From NCBI GenBank assembly GCA_021731425.1, contig JAKFXJ010000130.1:1-12948 (forward strand): 12,948 bases of DNA, written 5' to 3'. A model generated the notes under the pieces. The model made no database searches. It was not told where the DNA came from and saw only the letters and a program-made list of their open reading frames with translations. The DNA is from Limnohabitans sp. Lineage in GTDB: Bacteria > Pseudomonadota > Gammaproteobacteria > Burkholderiales > Burkholderiaceae_C. Position numbers and translations under genes: made by a program. The number at the start of each line of letters is the position of its first letter. Position 1 is the stretch's first letter. Shown in pieces: positions 6,065 to 12,606 of this stretch.

Positions 6065-6718
6065 TCAGCGTAAAAACCCCAAACTGAACACCTGCGGGCG
6101 CAGTTTCTGGGTTAGCGCTTCGTAGGCCACCTCAAAAGGTTTGAAGTTGACGGGGGCGGTGTCGCCGCTTTTGTTGCGCTCGGCCTGGGCGTTGCGGATT
6201 TGGTACCAGCCCACATCGGGGCGGTTGAGTTTGTACTGGTCACGGACGGTGATGTCGCCCGATTGGATCGCCGCTTTGACGGTGCTGATGAACTCGTCTT
6301 CGTGCGTCTTGATCCTGAATGACACGAAATAGGTGCCGATGTAGGCTGAGATTTCGTCCAGCGCTTCTTGTGGGAACTGGCTGGCGGACTTTCCCCATTT
6401 GACGGTTTTCTTGGCTAGAAAAGGCAACACGTCGGCGCTTTTCATGATGGCCGCTTTTTCGGTGTCGATCACCGCCAAAAAGGGCGGAACATGCTCGCCT
6501 TTGTTCAGCGCCACCTGCACGTAATGCAGCAGCTGCGTGAACATGGCGTAACTGGAGTGGCGGGCCGTGTCTTTGGCCTCAAACCAGATCTCGCGGGATT
6601 GGATGTCGATCAGGCCCTTGGTGTAGCCCTTGAGGCCCAGGGCCTTGATGTACGCGTCCTTGACGTCTTCTTCGCTCTTGGCGGCTTGCAGCTGGGTGTA
6701 AAGGCTCACGACTGACAA
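6065..6718 (-). CDS. PD-(D/E)XK nuclease-like protein, probably an internally deleted DNA methyltransferase
   Basis: A 217-residue protein. The N-terminal part (about 1-150) resembles the leader domain of large Eco57I-like restriction/methylation proteins. It has a PD-(D/E)XK-type pattern: Asp38 in GLIDIQ, then Glu47 and Lys49 in EIWFEAKD, followed by YAMFTQLLHYV and FLAVIDTEKAAIMK. The last 60 residues (VRDQYKLNRPDVGWYQIRNA ... FEVAYEALTQKLRPQVF) look, from memory of the family, like the C-terminal end of the same long proteins. No SAM-binding or NPPY/DPPY motif lies between, so the central methyltransferase seems lost in frame near residue 155 (about base 6253). The start is TTG 6718; a GTG at 6709 is an alternative. 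It could be a remnant or a small nuclease-type protein. Family attribution is moderate. Confidence 0.6.
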   Translation of the reverse strand: MSVVSLYTQLQAAKSEEDVKDAYIKALGLKGYTKGLIDIQSREIWFEAKDTARHSSYAMFTQLLHYVQVALNKGEHVPPFLAVIDTEKAAIMKSADVLPFLAKKTVKWGKSASQFPQEALDEISAYIGTYFVSFRIKTHEDEFISTVKAAIQSGDITVRDQYKLNRPDVGWYQIRNAQAERNKSGDTAPVNFKPFEVAYEALTQKLRPQVFSLGFLR

Positions 6719-6780
6719 TGATGATTAAAAAATCAACATTGTCTTTTATTTAGATTATTAAGTACTCTTAATTTGTAACT
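6719..6780. promoter_or_regulatory. Very AT-rich spacer, probable promoter region of the minus-strand island genes
   Basis: Bases 6721-6780 contain 11 G/C of 60, unlike all neighbouring DNA. It holds an inverted repeat, ATTAAG (6757-6762), spacer TACT, CTTAAT (6767-6772). On the minus strand several TAATAAT/TAAATA-like -10 candidates occur but no single convincing promoter. It directly precedes the nuclease-like gene. Low GC content suggests foreign origin or an island edge. Confidence 0.45.
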
Positions 6781-6909
6781 CGTCGTATGCCTGGCAAAGG
6801 TGATATTGGCCTTGTCGCACTTGATCAGCGCGGTCATTCCGATGGGTTTGGCGAAACCGGGCAGCGTGGTGACTTTGCGGCCAGCACCGTCAGCAGCTTG
6901 ATTCAGGGT
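6736..6909 (-). pseudogene. Coding-like fragment of an unidentified gene
   Basis: A stop-free minus-strand frame of 58 codons between stops at 6910-6912 and 6733-6735. The first 43 codons (6909-6781) use typical host codons with C/G-ending thirds and give a protein-like sequence including GRKVTTLPGFAKPIGMTALI and KCDKANITFARHT. Codon quality collapses where the AT-rich spacer begins near 6780. There is no convincing start, and the only Met is internal. I do not recognise the family. It may be the remnant of a gene cut when the adjacent island formed, or chance coding character in the dacA leader. Confidence 0.3.
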
Positions 6910-6942
6910 TCAGCGACAATCAGCGCTCAGCCGAACAAAGCC

Positions 6943-8256
6943 ATGCACACCAAGAACTCTTCCCTCCTTTCCGTCCTCCTCGCCGTCGCCGCTGGCGTTC
7001 TGCTGCCCAGCTCCGCAACTTTCGCGGCCAAACAAGCCGAAGGCAAAAACACGGCGAGCAAGGCCGCTAACGCCAAGAAGGCTGTTACCAGCAAAAAAGC
7101 GGTGCCCAACAAAAAAGCTGCACCCAGCAAAAAAGCGGCGCTCGCCGCCAACGCATTAACGCCTTTGGCGGCCCAAGTCGCGTTGGCCGACAACGCGCCT
7201 GCCCTGCCTGCCAAAGCGTGGTTGCTGATGGATTACGACTCCGGCCAAGTTTTGGCTTCGGCCAACGCCGACGAGGCCTTGCCGCCCGCCTCGCTCACCA
7301 AAATGATGACCAGCTACATCGTTGAGCAGGCACTACGCACCGGCAAACTCAAGCCCACTGACCTGGTCACAGTGAGCGAAAACGCGTGGTGCCGAGGCAC
7401 CAGCGCCGAGTCGTGCATGTATTTGCCGCTCAACAGCCAGGCCACCGTGATCGACCTGCTGCGCGGCATCATCGTGCAGTCGGGCAATGACGCGTCCAAG
7501 GCGATTGCCGAGCACATGGCGGGCTCCGAAGCGGGCTTTGCCAAGCTGATGAACGCCGAAGCCCAACGCTTGGGCATGACCCAGACGAACTTCGTCAACC
7601 CCACCGGCTTGCCCGATCCGGCGCACAAAGCGTCCGCAAAAGATCTGGCCATCCTGGCCCGCGCCATCATCCGCGATGGCAGCGAGTACTACCCGATCTA
7701 TGCCGAGCGCGAGTTCAAGTACAACGGCATCAAGCAAGGCAACCGAAACGCCTTGCTTTACACCGATCCCAGCGTGGACGGCCTGAAAACCGGCCACACC
7801 TCGGAGGCCGGTTATTGTCTGGTCACATCCGCCAAGCGCAACGAGATGCGCCTGATTTCGGTCATCCTCAACACCCACAGCGCGCAGGCGCGTGCCGACC
7901 AGACACGTGAGCTGCTCGGTTGGGGCTACAGCCAGTTCGAAAAAGTCACACCCATTCAACCCAATGCGGTGGTCGCCAACGCCAAGGTCAGCTTTGGCAA
8001 GACCGATGCGGTAGCCGCTGTGCTGGGTGCGCAGTGGACGCTGACCATGCCGCGCGGCCAGTCAGTGCAGACCCAGTTCGAACTCAAGCCGGGCCTGGAA
8101 GCGCCCATCGCCAAAGGCGCCGTGATCGGCAAAGTGGTCGCCACAGCGAACGTCAAGCCGGTGGGTGAAACCTTGCTGGTGGCGCAGGCCGAAGTGGAAC
8201 GCTCTGGCTGGCTGCTGCTGGCGTGGCAGAAAGTGACGCACTTGTTTGGCAAGTGA
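6943..8256 (+). CDS. dacA: D-alanyl-D-alanine carboxypeptidase (peptidase S11, PBP5/6 type)
   Basis: A penicillin-binding protein that trims the terminal D-Ala from peptidoglycan pentapeptides in the periplasm. It has 437 residues. A Sec signal peptide (1-29, hydrophobic LLSVLLAVAAGVLL) is followed by a Lys/Ala-rich linker (about 30-85) and the S11 catalytic domain. The three motifs are present: SLTK (Ser117, Lys120), SGN (180-182) and KTG (282-284). A PBP5-type beta-sandwich follows, then a C-terminal amphipathic helix (SGWLLLAWQKVTHLFGK) likely anchoring it to the inner membrane. ATG 6943 is chosen because the signal peptide follows at once; an in-frame ATG at 6787 would put 52 non-signal residues in front. 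Odd points are the repeat linker and a Cys150/Cys158 pair. It is a single gene, converging on the reductase gene. Confidence 0.92.
   Translation: MHTKNSSLLSVLLAVAAGVLLPSSATFAAKQAEGKNTASKAANAKKAVTSKKAVPNKKAAPSKKAALAANALTPLAAQVALADNAPALPAKAWLLMDYDSGQVLASANADEALPPASLTKMMTSYIVEQALRTGKLKPTDLVTVSENAWCRGTSAESCMYLPLNSQATVIDLLRGIIVQSGNDASKAIAEHMAGSEAGFAKLMNAEAQRLGMTQTNFVNPTGLPDPAHKASAKDLAILARAIIRDGSEYYPIYAEREFKYNGIKQGNRNALLYTDPSVDGLKTGHTSEAGYCLVTSAKRNEMRLISVILNTHSAQARADQTRELLGWGYSQFEKVTPIQPNAVVANAKVSFGKTDAVAAVLGAQWTLTMPRGQSVQTQFELKPGLEAPIAKGAVIGKVVATANVKPVGETLLVAQAEVERSGWLLLAWQKVTHLFGK
7075..7146 (+). repeat. Four 18-bp tandem units encoding a Lys/Ala repeat in DacA
   Basis: Units 7075-7092, 7093-7110, 7111-7128 and 7129-7146 encode KKAVTS, KKAVPN, KKAAPS and KKAALA. 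The last three begin with six A followed by GC. They form a basic, flexible linker between signal peptide and catalytic domain. Copy number and A-runs could make it length-variable between strains. Confidence 0.8.
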
Positions 8257-8284
8257 GCGTTGACCTTTTGATTTGTCCCTGATC

Positions 8285-8305
8285 AGTGCTTCGCTGGCGA
8301 GCACT
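8285..8305. terminator. Hairpin between convergent genes, possible bidirectional terminator
   Basis: AGTGC-T-TCGC pairs with GCGA-GCACT around a very small loop, with one bulged T. It lies in the 61-base gap between the convergent dacA and YhdH-type genes, preceded by the palindrome CTGATCAG (8279-8286). No U-run follows on either strand, so termination is only suggested by position. Confidence 0.4.
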
Positions 8306-8317
8306 TGCAGGGAGTTA

Positions 8318-9304
8318 TCAAGCGTTGACGTTCACCACCACCCTCCCACGCACCTGCCCCGCCAGGATCTCGGCGCCCAAGCCGATGGCGTCGGCCAGAC
8401 CCACTTCGCGTGTCATGCGTTCCAGCTGGGCAGTGTCCAGGTCTTGCGCCAAACGTGCCCAAGCCGCTTCGCGCACGGCACGCGGGGCCATCACGCTGTC
8501 GATGCCCGCCAAGGTCACGCCGCGCAAAATGAAGGGCGCCACGCTCGATGGAAAGTCCATGCCTTGGGCAAGACCGCAGGCCGTGACCACGCCGCCGTAT
8601 TTGGTGCTGGCGCAGGCGTTGGCAAGGGTGTGGCTGCCCACGGTGTCGACCACGCCCGCCCAGCGTTCTTTGGCCAGCGGTTTGCCGGGGGCCGACAGTT
8701 CGGCCCGGTCCATCACGTCGGCCGCGCCCAGCTGGCGCAGGTAGTCGGCCTCTTGCATGCGGCCTGTGCTGGCCACCACGCGGTAACCCAGTTTGGCCAG
8801 CAGCGCAATGGCCACGCTGCCCACGCCGCCGCCCGCGCCCGTGACCAAAATGTCGCCACTGCCTGGCGTGACGCCGTGCTTTTGCAGCGCCATCACACAC
8901 AGCATGGCGGTGTAACCGGCGGTGCCAATCGCCATGGCCTGGCGCGGGGTGAAGGTAGCGGGCAGTTTGACCAACCAGTCGCCTTTGAGCCGCGCCTTTT
9001 GCGCCAAGCCGCCACTGTGGCTTTCGCCCACGCCCCAGCCGTTCAGCACCACTTGGTCACCCGCTTTGAACAGCGGGTGCTGGCTCTCGGTCACGGTGCC
9101 CGACAGGTCAATGCCGGGCGTGAGTGGAAATTTGCGCACCACGGGCGATTTGCCGGTGATGGCCAGGCCGTCTTTGTAGTTGAGGGTGGAGTAGTCCACC
9201 TGCACTGTCACATCGCCTTCGGGCAAGGCGCTGTCATCGAGCGTTTGCAAGGTGCAGCGGTAACCGGCGTCGTCTTTGTGGATTTGCAGGGCTTGGTAGG
9301 TCAT
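8318..9304 (-). CDS. acuI: YhdH/AcuI-family NADPH-dependent reductase (acrylyl-CoA reductase type)
   Basis: A zinc-free medium-chain dehydrogenase/reductase of the YhdH/YhfP group. AcuI members reduce acryloyl-CoA to propionyl-CoA with NADPH; others are annotated as quinone oxidoreductases. The 328-residue length is exact for the family. Seen: [13 protein letters not shown] (39-51), PGIDLSGTV (63-71), [20 protein letters not shown] (85-104), [14 protein letters not shown] (127-140), the Rossmann glycine motif GAGGGVGS (156-163), and [14 protein letters not shown]. The N-terminal [12 protein letters not shown] is typical. A GAAAGAAA purine stretch lies a few bases before ATG. The EamA gene ends 46 bases upstream on the same strand, so the two may be co-transcribed. 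The symbol is by family resemblance only; yhdH would fit equally. Confidence 0.88.
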   Translation of the reverse strand: MTYQALQIHKDDAGYRCTLQTLDDSALPEGDVTVQVDYSTLNYKDGLAITGKSPVVRKFPLTPGIDLSGTVTESQHPLFKAGDQVVLNGWGVGESHSGGLAQKARLKGDWLVKLPATFTPRQAMAIGTAGYTAMLCVMALQKHGVTPGSGDILVTGAGGGVGSVAIALLAKLGYRVVASTGRMQEADYLRQLGAADVMDRAELSAPGKPLAKERWAGVVDTVGSHTLANACASTKYGGVVTACGLAQGMDFPSSVAPFILRGVTLAGIDSVMAPRAVREAAWARLAQDLDTAQLERMTREVGLADAIGLGAEILAGQVRGRVVVNVNA

Positions 9305-9350
9305 GGGTTTCTTTCAAAAAGCGAAAACGTTCAAGGGTTTTAGCGGGCGT

Positions 9351-10241
9351 TCATTTGCGGTTGACCAGCACAATGCCCACGGCCACCAAGGCCAGAGACA
9401 GCACCAAGGTCAGTGTCACGGCTTCGCCCAGCCAGAGCAGGCCAAACAAAAGGGCGAACAGCGGTGTCAAAAAAACAAAGGCCGAAATCTTGGTGGCCGG
9501 GTAGTGGCCGAGCATCCACATCCAGGCCAGGTAGCTGGCGAAGGCGCCGACCACGGTTTGCACCGCGACCGATCCGATGGCAAAGCTACTCCAGCTGCCG
9601 CCCCAAGGCTCGCCCATGCCGTGTGAGACCCCGATCAACACGGCGGTGCTGACGGCCAGTTGGTAAAAAAGCAGCTTTTCAGCCGAGATGCGCGTCAGGT
9701 TGCAAGCGCGGATGGCCACGGTGGTTAGGCCCCACAAAGCGCCTGCGGCCAGGCCCATCAGGTCGCCCGTGGCGCCGCCGCCGCCAAAGCCTTCACGCAG
9801 GGCAAACACCACGGCCGCAAAAGCGCAGGCCATGCCCACCCACTGCAAGGGTTTCAGGCGTTCGGTGCGGATGAACAAAGGCAGCAAGGCCGCCACCCAA
9901 AAAGGCGAGGTGTACAAAAAGACGGTGAGCCGCGAGGCGGTGGTGTGCTGCAGCCCGATGTAGATGAAGGCAAATTCGGCGGCAAACAAGCAGCCCACCA
10001 GCAATCCGGCCCACAAGCTGCCGTCGCGCTCAAACAGATTGACGCCCCGCCACTGGCACCACAACCACAGCAGCAGCGTGGCCCCCAAGCCCCGCACGGC
10101 CGAGACAAAAACCGGCGGCAACTCGGCCACGGTGGCTTTGACCAGCACCTGTTGAAACCCCCAAAACATGCAGCACACCAGCAAGGTGCCTACTGCCAAG
10201 GCGTCCAGGTTGTCTTTGCGGGGGCGGGTCGATGCGCTCAT
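9351..10241 (-). CDS. EamA/DMT-family transporter
   Basis: An inner-membrane transporter of the drug/metabolite (10-TMS) superfamily, with about 296 residues and two EamA repeats. Hydrophobic helices include LAVGTLLVCCMFWGFQQVLV near the N-terminus and FLTPLFALLFGLLWLGEAVT near the C-terminus, the latter carrying the LGE signature of the second repeat. It ends in a short positive tail (NRK). I chose ATG 10241 because a CACAAT element ends seven bases upstream, which would give a leaderless mRNA. ATG 10250, three codons earlier, overlaps that element and would lie outside such a transcript. It is probably the first gene of a two-gene unit with the YhdH-type reductase. The exported or imported substrate cannot be inferred. 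Confidence 0.9.
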   Translation of the reverse strand: MSASTRPRKDNLDALAVGTLLVCCMFWGFQQVLVKATVAELPPVFVSAVRGLGATLLLWLWCQWRGVNLFERDGSLWAGLLVGCLFAAEFAFIYIGLQHTTASRLTVFLYTSPFWVAALLPLFIRTERLKPLQWVGMACAFAAVVFALREGFGGGGATGDLMGLAAGALWGLTTVAIRACNLTRISAEKLLFYQLAVSTAVLIGVSHGMGEPWGGSWSSFAIGSVAVQTVVGAFASYLAWMWMLGHYPATKISAFVFLTPLFALLFGLLWLGEAVTLTLVLSLALVAVGIVLVNRK

Positions 10242-10248
10242 GCTGTCC

Positions 10249-10254
10249 ATTGTG
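10249..10254 (-). promoter_or_regulatory. Candidate -10 element of the EamA gene (leaderless start)
   Basis: The minus strand reads GGCACAAT followed by seven bases and ATG at 10241, the same GGCACAAT octamer as ahead of the LysR gene. No Shine-Dalgarno sequence is visible. A leaderless transcript is inferred. Confidence 0.4.
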
Positions 10255-10274
10255 CCGTCCCCAGCCCGGGCGGC

Positions 10275-10303
10275 CTGTCACCCCCGATGCGCCCGGTTAA
10301 CAT
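10275..10303 (+). promoter_or_regulatory. Candidate promoter of phoD
   Basis: CTGTCA (10275-10280) and TAACAT (10298-10303) are separated by 17 bases and each match the sigma70 consensus at four of six positions. They would give a leader of about 25 bases before ATG 10336. CTGTCA also resembles one Pho-box half-site, but the second direct repeat 11 bases away is missing, so PhoB control is not supported. The match is weak. Confidence 0.28.
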
Positions 10304-10335
10304 GCCAAATCACTCTGCCCAATACCCCACGCGCC

Positions 10336-11913
10336 ATGCCCATCACCCCCCGCCTCAGCCCGAATTGGTCACGACGCGATTGGCACCGCGCAGCGCTGGC
10401 TGCCGCATTGGCGCCGTGGGTCACACCCGGTGTGCAGGCGCAAAGCGCAGCACCGCGCTGGCGGGTCAACCCTTTCATCCTGGGTGTGGCAAGTGGCCAG
10501 CCGCAGCCGAGCAGTGTGGTGCTGTGGACGCGATTGCGGATCGATGAGGCCGATGCCGCCCACCAGGCATCGGGCGCCCCTGTGGTGTGTGAGCTGTTTG
10601 CCGACGAGGCCTTGCGCCAACCCCTGCGTCAGTGGCGCCTGAACACCGACGCCCGCCGGGGCCATAGCTTGCATGTGTTGGCCGACGGCCTGCAGCCGGG
10701 GCGGCATTACTGGTACCGCTTCAGCTCCGGCAGTGCCGTGAGCCCGGTAGGCCGCACCCGCACCAGCCCGGCTTTGAACGAGGCTGTGCGCCGTCTGCGT
10801 CTGGGCCTGGCGTCTTGCCAACATTACGAGCAAGGCCACTTTTCTGCGCACCGCGACATGGCCGCGCAAGACCTGGATTTGGTGCTGTTTGTGGGTGACT
10901 ACATCTACGAAAGCAGCAACAAACGATACAAAATCCGCGCCCACGAAAGCGGCATGCCCACCACGCTGGACGCTTACCGCGCCCGCCATGCGCACTACAA
11001 GAGTGACCCCGATCTGCAAGCTTGCCATGCGGCCCACCCCTGGCTCATGACCTGGGATGACCACGAGGTGGTGAACGATTACGCCAACGATCTCGACAAG
11101 AACTTCACCGACCCGGTGGTGTTCTTGCAGCGCCGGGCGGCGGCGTACCAGGCTTATTTTGAGCACATGCCGCTGCGCCTCGCGCCTGATCCGCAGCAGC
11201 CCAGCCAGATGCGCATCCACGACCGCATGGCTTGGGGCACGCTGGCCGATTTGTGGACCCTGGACTGCCGCCAGCACCGCGACCACCAGGCCTGCCCCGA
11301 CCTGATGCGCGGGGGTGGGCGCGTGGTCATGGGCTGTGATGCCTTGACCGACCCGGCGCGCAGCATGCTCGGTCAGGCCCAAGAACAATGGCTCACGGCA
11401 GGCCTCACACAAAGCCAGCGGCGCTGGAAGCTGCTGGCGCAGTCCACCTTGATGGCCAGCAGCGGTGTGCAGACGCCCCTAGGGCGCAGCGCTTTTACCG
11501 ATGGCTGGGACGGTTACCCGCAAGCGCGGGCGCGGCTCTTGCAAACGGTGGCCGATGCGCGACTGAGCGATGTGGTCATGCTCGGCGGTGACATCCATGC
11601 CAATGTGGCGGCGCAGTTGCGTGTGCAAGCGGGCGATGAGCGCTCGCCCGTGGTGGCCAGCGAGTTGGTCACCACCTCAGTGTCCACCCGGGGCATGTCG
11701 CCCAAACTCATGGCGCAAATCCAGCGCGACAACCCAGACATCCGCCACGCCCGCTCGGACGAGCGGGGCTACACCCTGATCGACATCCGGCCTGAGCGCC
11801 TGGATGCGCAGTTCTTGACCACCCCGCACCCGGCCCAGCCCGAAACCCGACTGGGGCTGCAGAGCCGCTGGACCGTTCAGCAGGGCGTGGCCGGTGTGCT
11901 TGCGGGGTCTTGA
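10336..11913 (+). CDS. phoD: Alkaline phosphatase D (PhoD family), Tat-exported
   Basis: A secreted phosphodiesterase/phosphomonoesterase of the PhoD family, 525 residues, acting in the periplasm or outside the cell to release phosphate. The N-terminus carries a Tat signal: SRRDWHR (12-18), hydrophobic ALAAALAPWV, then an AQA-like cleavage region near residue 36. A PhoD N-terminal beta domain follows (FILGVASGQPQPSSVVLWTR, 47-66). The metallophosphatase core has LGLASCQHYEQGHF (Cys161 as the likely iron ligand), FVGDYIYE (Asp188, Tyr191), TWDDHEVVNDY (239-249), DLWTLDCRQHRD and VMLGGDIHANVA (Asp419, His421). All key motifs are present. ATG 10336 is chosen because it places the twin-arginine motif near the start. 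It is divergent from the EamA gene with a 94-base gap and followed by a likely terminator. Confidence 0.92.
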   Translation: MPITPRLSPNWSRRDWHRAALAAALAPWVTPGVQAQSAAPRWRVNPFILGVASGQPQPSSVVLWTRLRIDEADAAHQASGAPVVCELFADEALRQPLRQWRLNTDARRGHSLHVLADGLQPGRHYWYRFSSGSAVSPVGRTRTSPALNEAVRRLRLGLASCQHYEQGHFSAHRDMAAQDLDLVLFVGDYIYESSNKRYKIRAHESGMPTTLDAYRARHAHYKSDPDLQACHAAHPWLMTWDDHEVVNDYANDLDKNFTDPVVFLQRRAAAYQAYFEHMPLRLAPDPQQPSQMRIHDRMAWGTLADLWTLDCRQHRDHQACPDLMRGGGRVVMGCDALTDPARSMLGQAQEQWLTAGLTQSQRRWKLLAQSTLMASSGVQTPLGRSAFTDGWDGYPQARARLLQTVADARLSDVVMLGGDIHANVAAQLRVQAGDERSPVVASELVTTSVSTRGMSPKLMAQIQRDNPDIRHARSDERGYTLIDIRPERLDAQFLTTPHPAQPETRLGLQSRWTVQQGVAGVLAGS

Positions 11914-11956
11914 AAAGACCCAGCCGTATCCAAGGGTTACCATGCGGTCTTTTTTT
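11914..11956 (+). terminator. Rho-independent terminator of phoD
   Basis: It starts at the base after the phoD stop. AAAGACC (11914-11920) pairs with GGTCTTT (11946-11952), with an imperfect inner stem GTATCC/GGTTAC around AAG, and the descending arm runs into seven T (11950-11956). The loop region is long, but the U-tract is good. Confidence 0.6.
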
Positions 11957-11968
11957 GGGCCGCACGGC

Positions 11969-11974
11969 CAAAAT
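11969..11974 (+). promoter_or_regulatory. Candidate -10 element of the TetR gene (leaderless start)
   Basis: CAAAAT ends six bases before ATG 11981, the third case of this arrangement in the window. No Shine-Dalgarno sequence is seen. The matching -35 would fall in the descending arm and T-run of the phoD terminator, so its quality is uncertain. Confidence 0.38.
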
Positions 11975-11980
11975 CGTTGC

Positions 11981-12604
11981 ATGAACACCACCAACGTGAC
12001 CGCGCCCAAGAAGTCCTTCAAAGTCCAGATGCTCGCCGCCCGCGAGACCGCCATCATCCAATCGGTCAACCGCCTGTTGGCCGAAAAAGGTTTTGACGCG
12101 ATGACGGTGGACGAGGTGGCCGCCGAGGTGGGCATCGCCAAAGCCAGCCTGTACAAACACTTCACCAGCAAGGAAGAGCTGGCCTGCGCCGCCATGGTCA
12201 CGGCCATGCGCCGGGCGCAAGAGGTGATCCAGAGCACCGACCCTCAATTGGCCCCGCTGGAGAAGATCAAGGCCGTGACCCGCTGGACCATGACACTCAA
12301 GCTGCAAGGCCTGATGCCCTCATTGCCCAGCCAGAACTCCAGCCTGCGTGCCACCTTGATGGCCAGCAAAGACTACATGGACGGCTTGATGGAAGTCAGT
12401 GATGCCTTGGGCGGCTGGATCGAAGAGGCCCAAGCGCAGGGCCAGATCAACAAGGCGCTGCCCGCGGTCGCGGTGCTCTACACCTTGTTTGCCCGGGCCT
12501 GTGACCCGGTGCTCGAGTTTCTCAAGATGGGCGAGCAACACACCGATGAGCAAATCCTCGACTTGGTGATGAGCACCTGCTTTGACGGGCTCAACGCCCG
12601 CTGA
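11981..12604 (+). CDS. TetR-family transcriptional regulator
   Basis: A 207-residue TetR/AcrR-type repressor of normal length. The N-terminal DNA-binding domain is clear: AIIQSVNRLLAEKGFDAMTV (about 24-43), the helix-turn-helix DEVAAEVGIAKASLYKHF, then TSKEELACAAMV. The C-terminal ligand domain is helical and poorly conserved, containing LPSQNSSLRATLMASKDYMD and a C-terminal DLVMSTCFDGLNAR. ATG 11981 is preferred; an in-frame ATG at 11942 sits in the terminator arm. It may be autoregulated or control a neighbour, but nothing in the sequence identifies its targets. It converges on the next LysR gene with two bases between the stops. Confidence 0.9.
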   Translation: MNTTNVTAPKKSFKVQMLAARETAIIQSVNRLLAEKGFDAMTVDEVAAEVGIAKASLYKHFTSKEELACAAMVTAMRRAQEVIQSTDPQLAPLEKIKAVTRWTMTLKLQGLMPSLPSQNSSLRATLMASKDYMDGLMEVSDALGGWIEEAQAQGQINKALPAVAVLYTLFARACDPVLEFLKMGEQHTDEQILDLVMSTCFDGLNAR

Positions 12605-12606
12605 CA

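Noticed and set aside
5481..6912. Direct repeats flanking the accessory island that would mark an insertion
   Set aside because: I compared the sequence around 5490-5510 with that around 6770-6800 and found no convincing shared repeat, so no attachment site or element boundary is claimed.
6787..6942. In-frame upstream extension of dacA from ATG 6787
   Set aside because: It would put 52 residues without signal-peptide character before a perfect Sec signal peptide that begins at ATG 6943.
8256..8329. Direct repeat AGCGTTGAC at 8256-8264 and 8321-8329
   Set aside because: Nine bases only, each overlapping the end of a different gene, with no mobile element between them; probably chance.
8273..9343. 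Long plus-strand open frame opposite the YhdH/AcuI-type gene
   Set aside because: Gln/His/Arg/Ala-rich translation with no domain signal; the minus strand holds all YhdH motifs.
10275..10300. Pho box ahead of phoD
   Set aside because: Only one CTGTCA half-site is present; the direct repeat 11 bases on is missing.
10369..11412. Long minus-strand open frame opposite phoD
   Set aside because: It mirrors the phoD coding sequence and has no recognisable motif.
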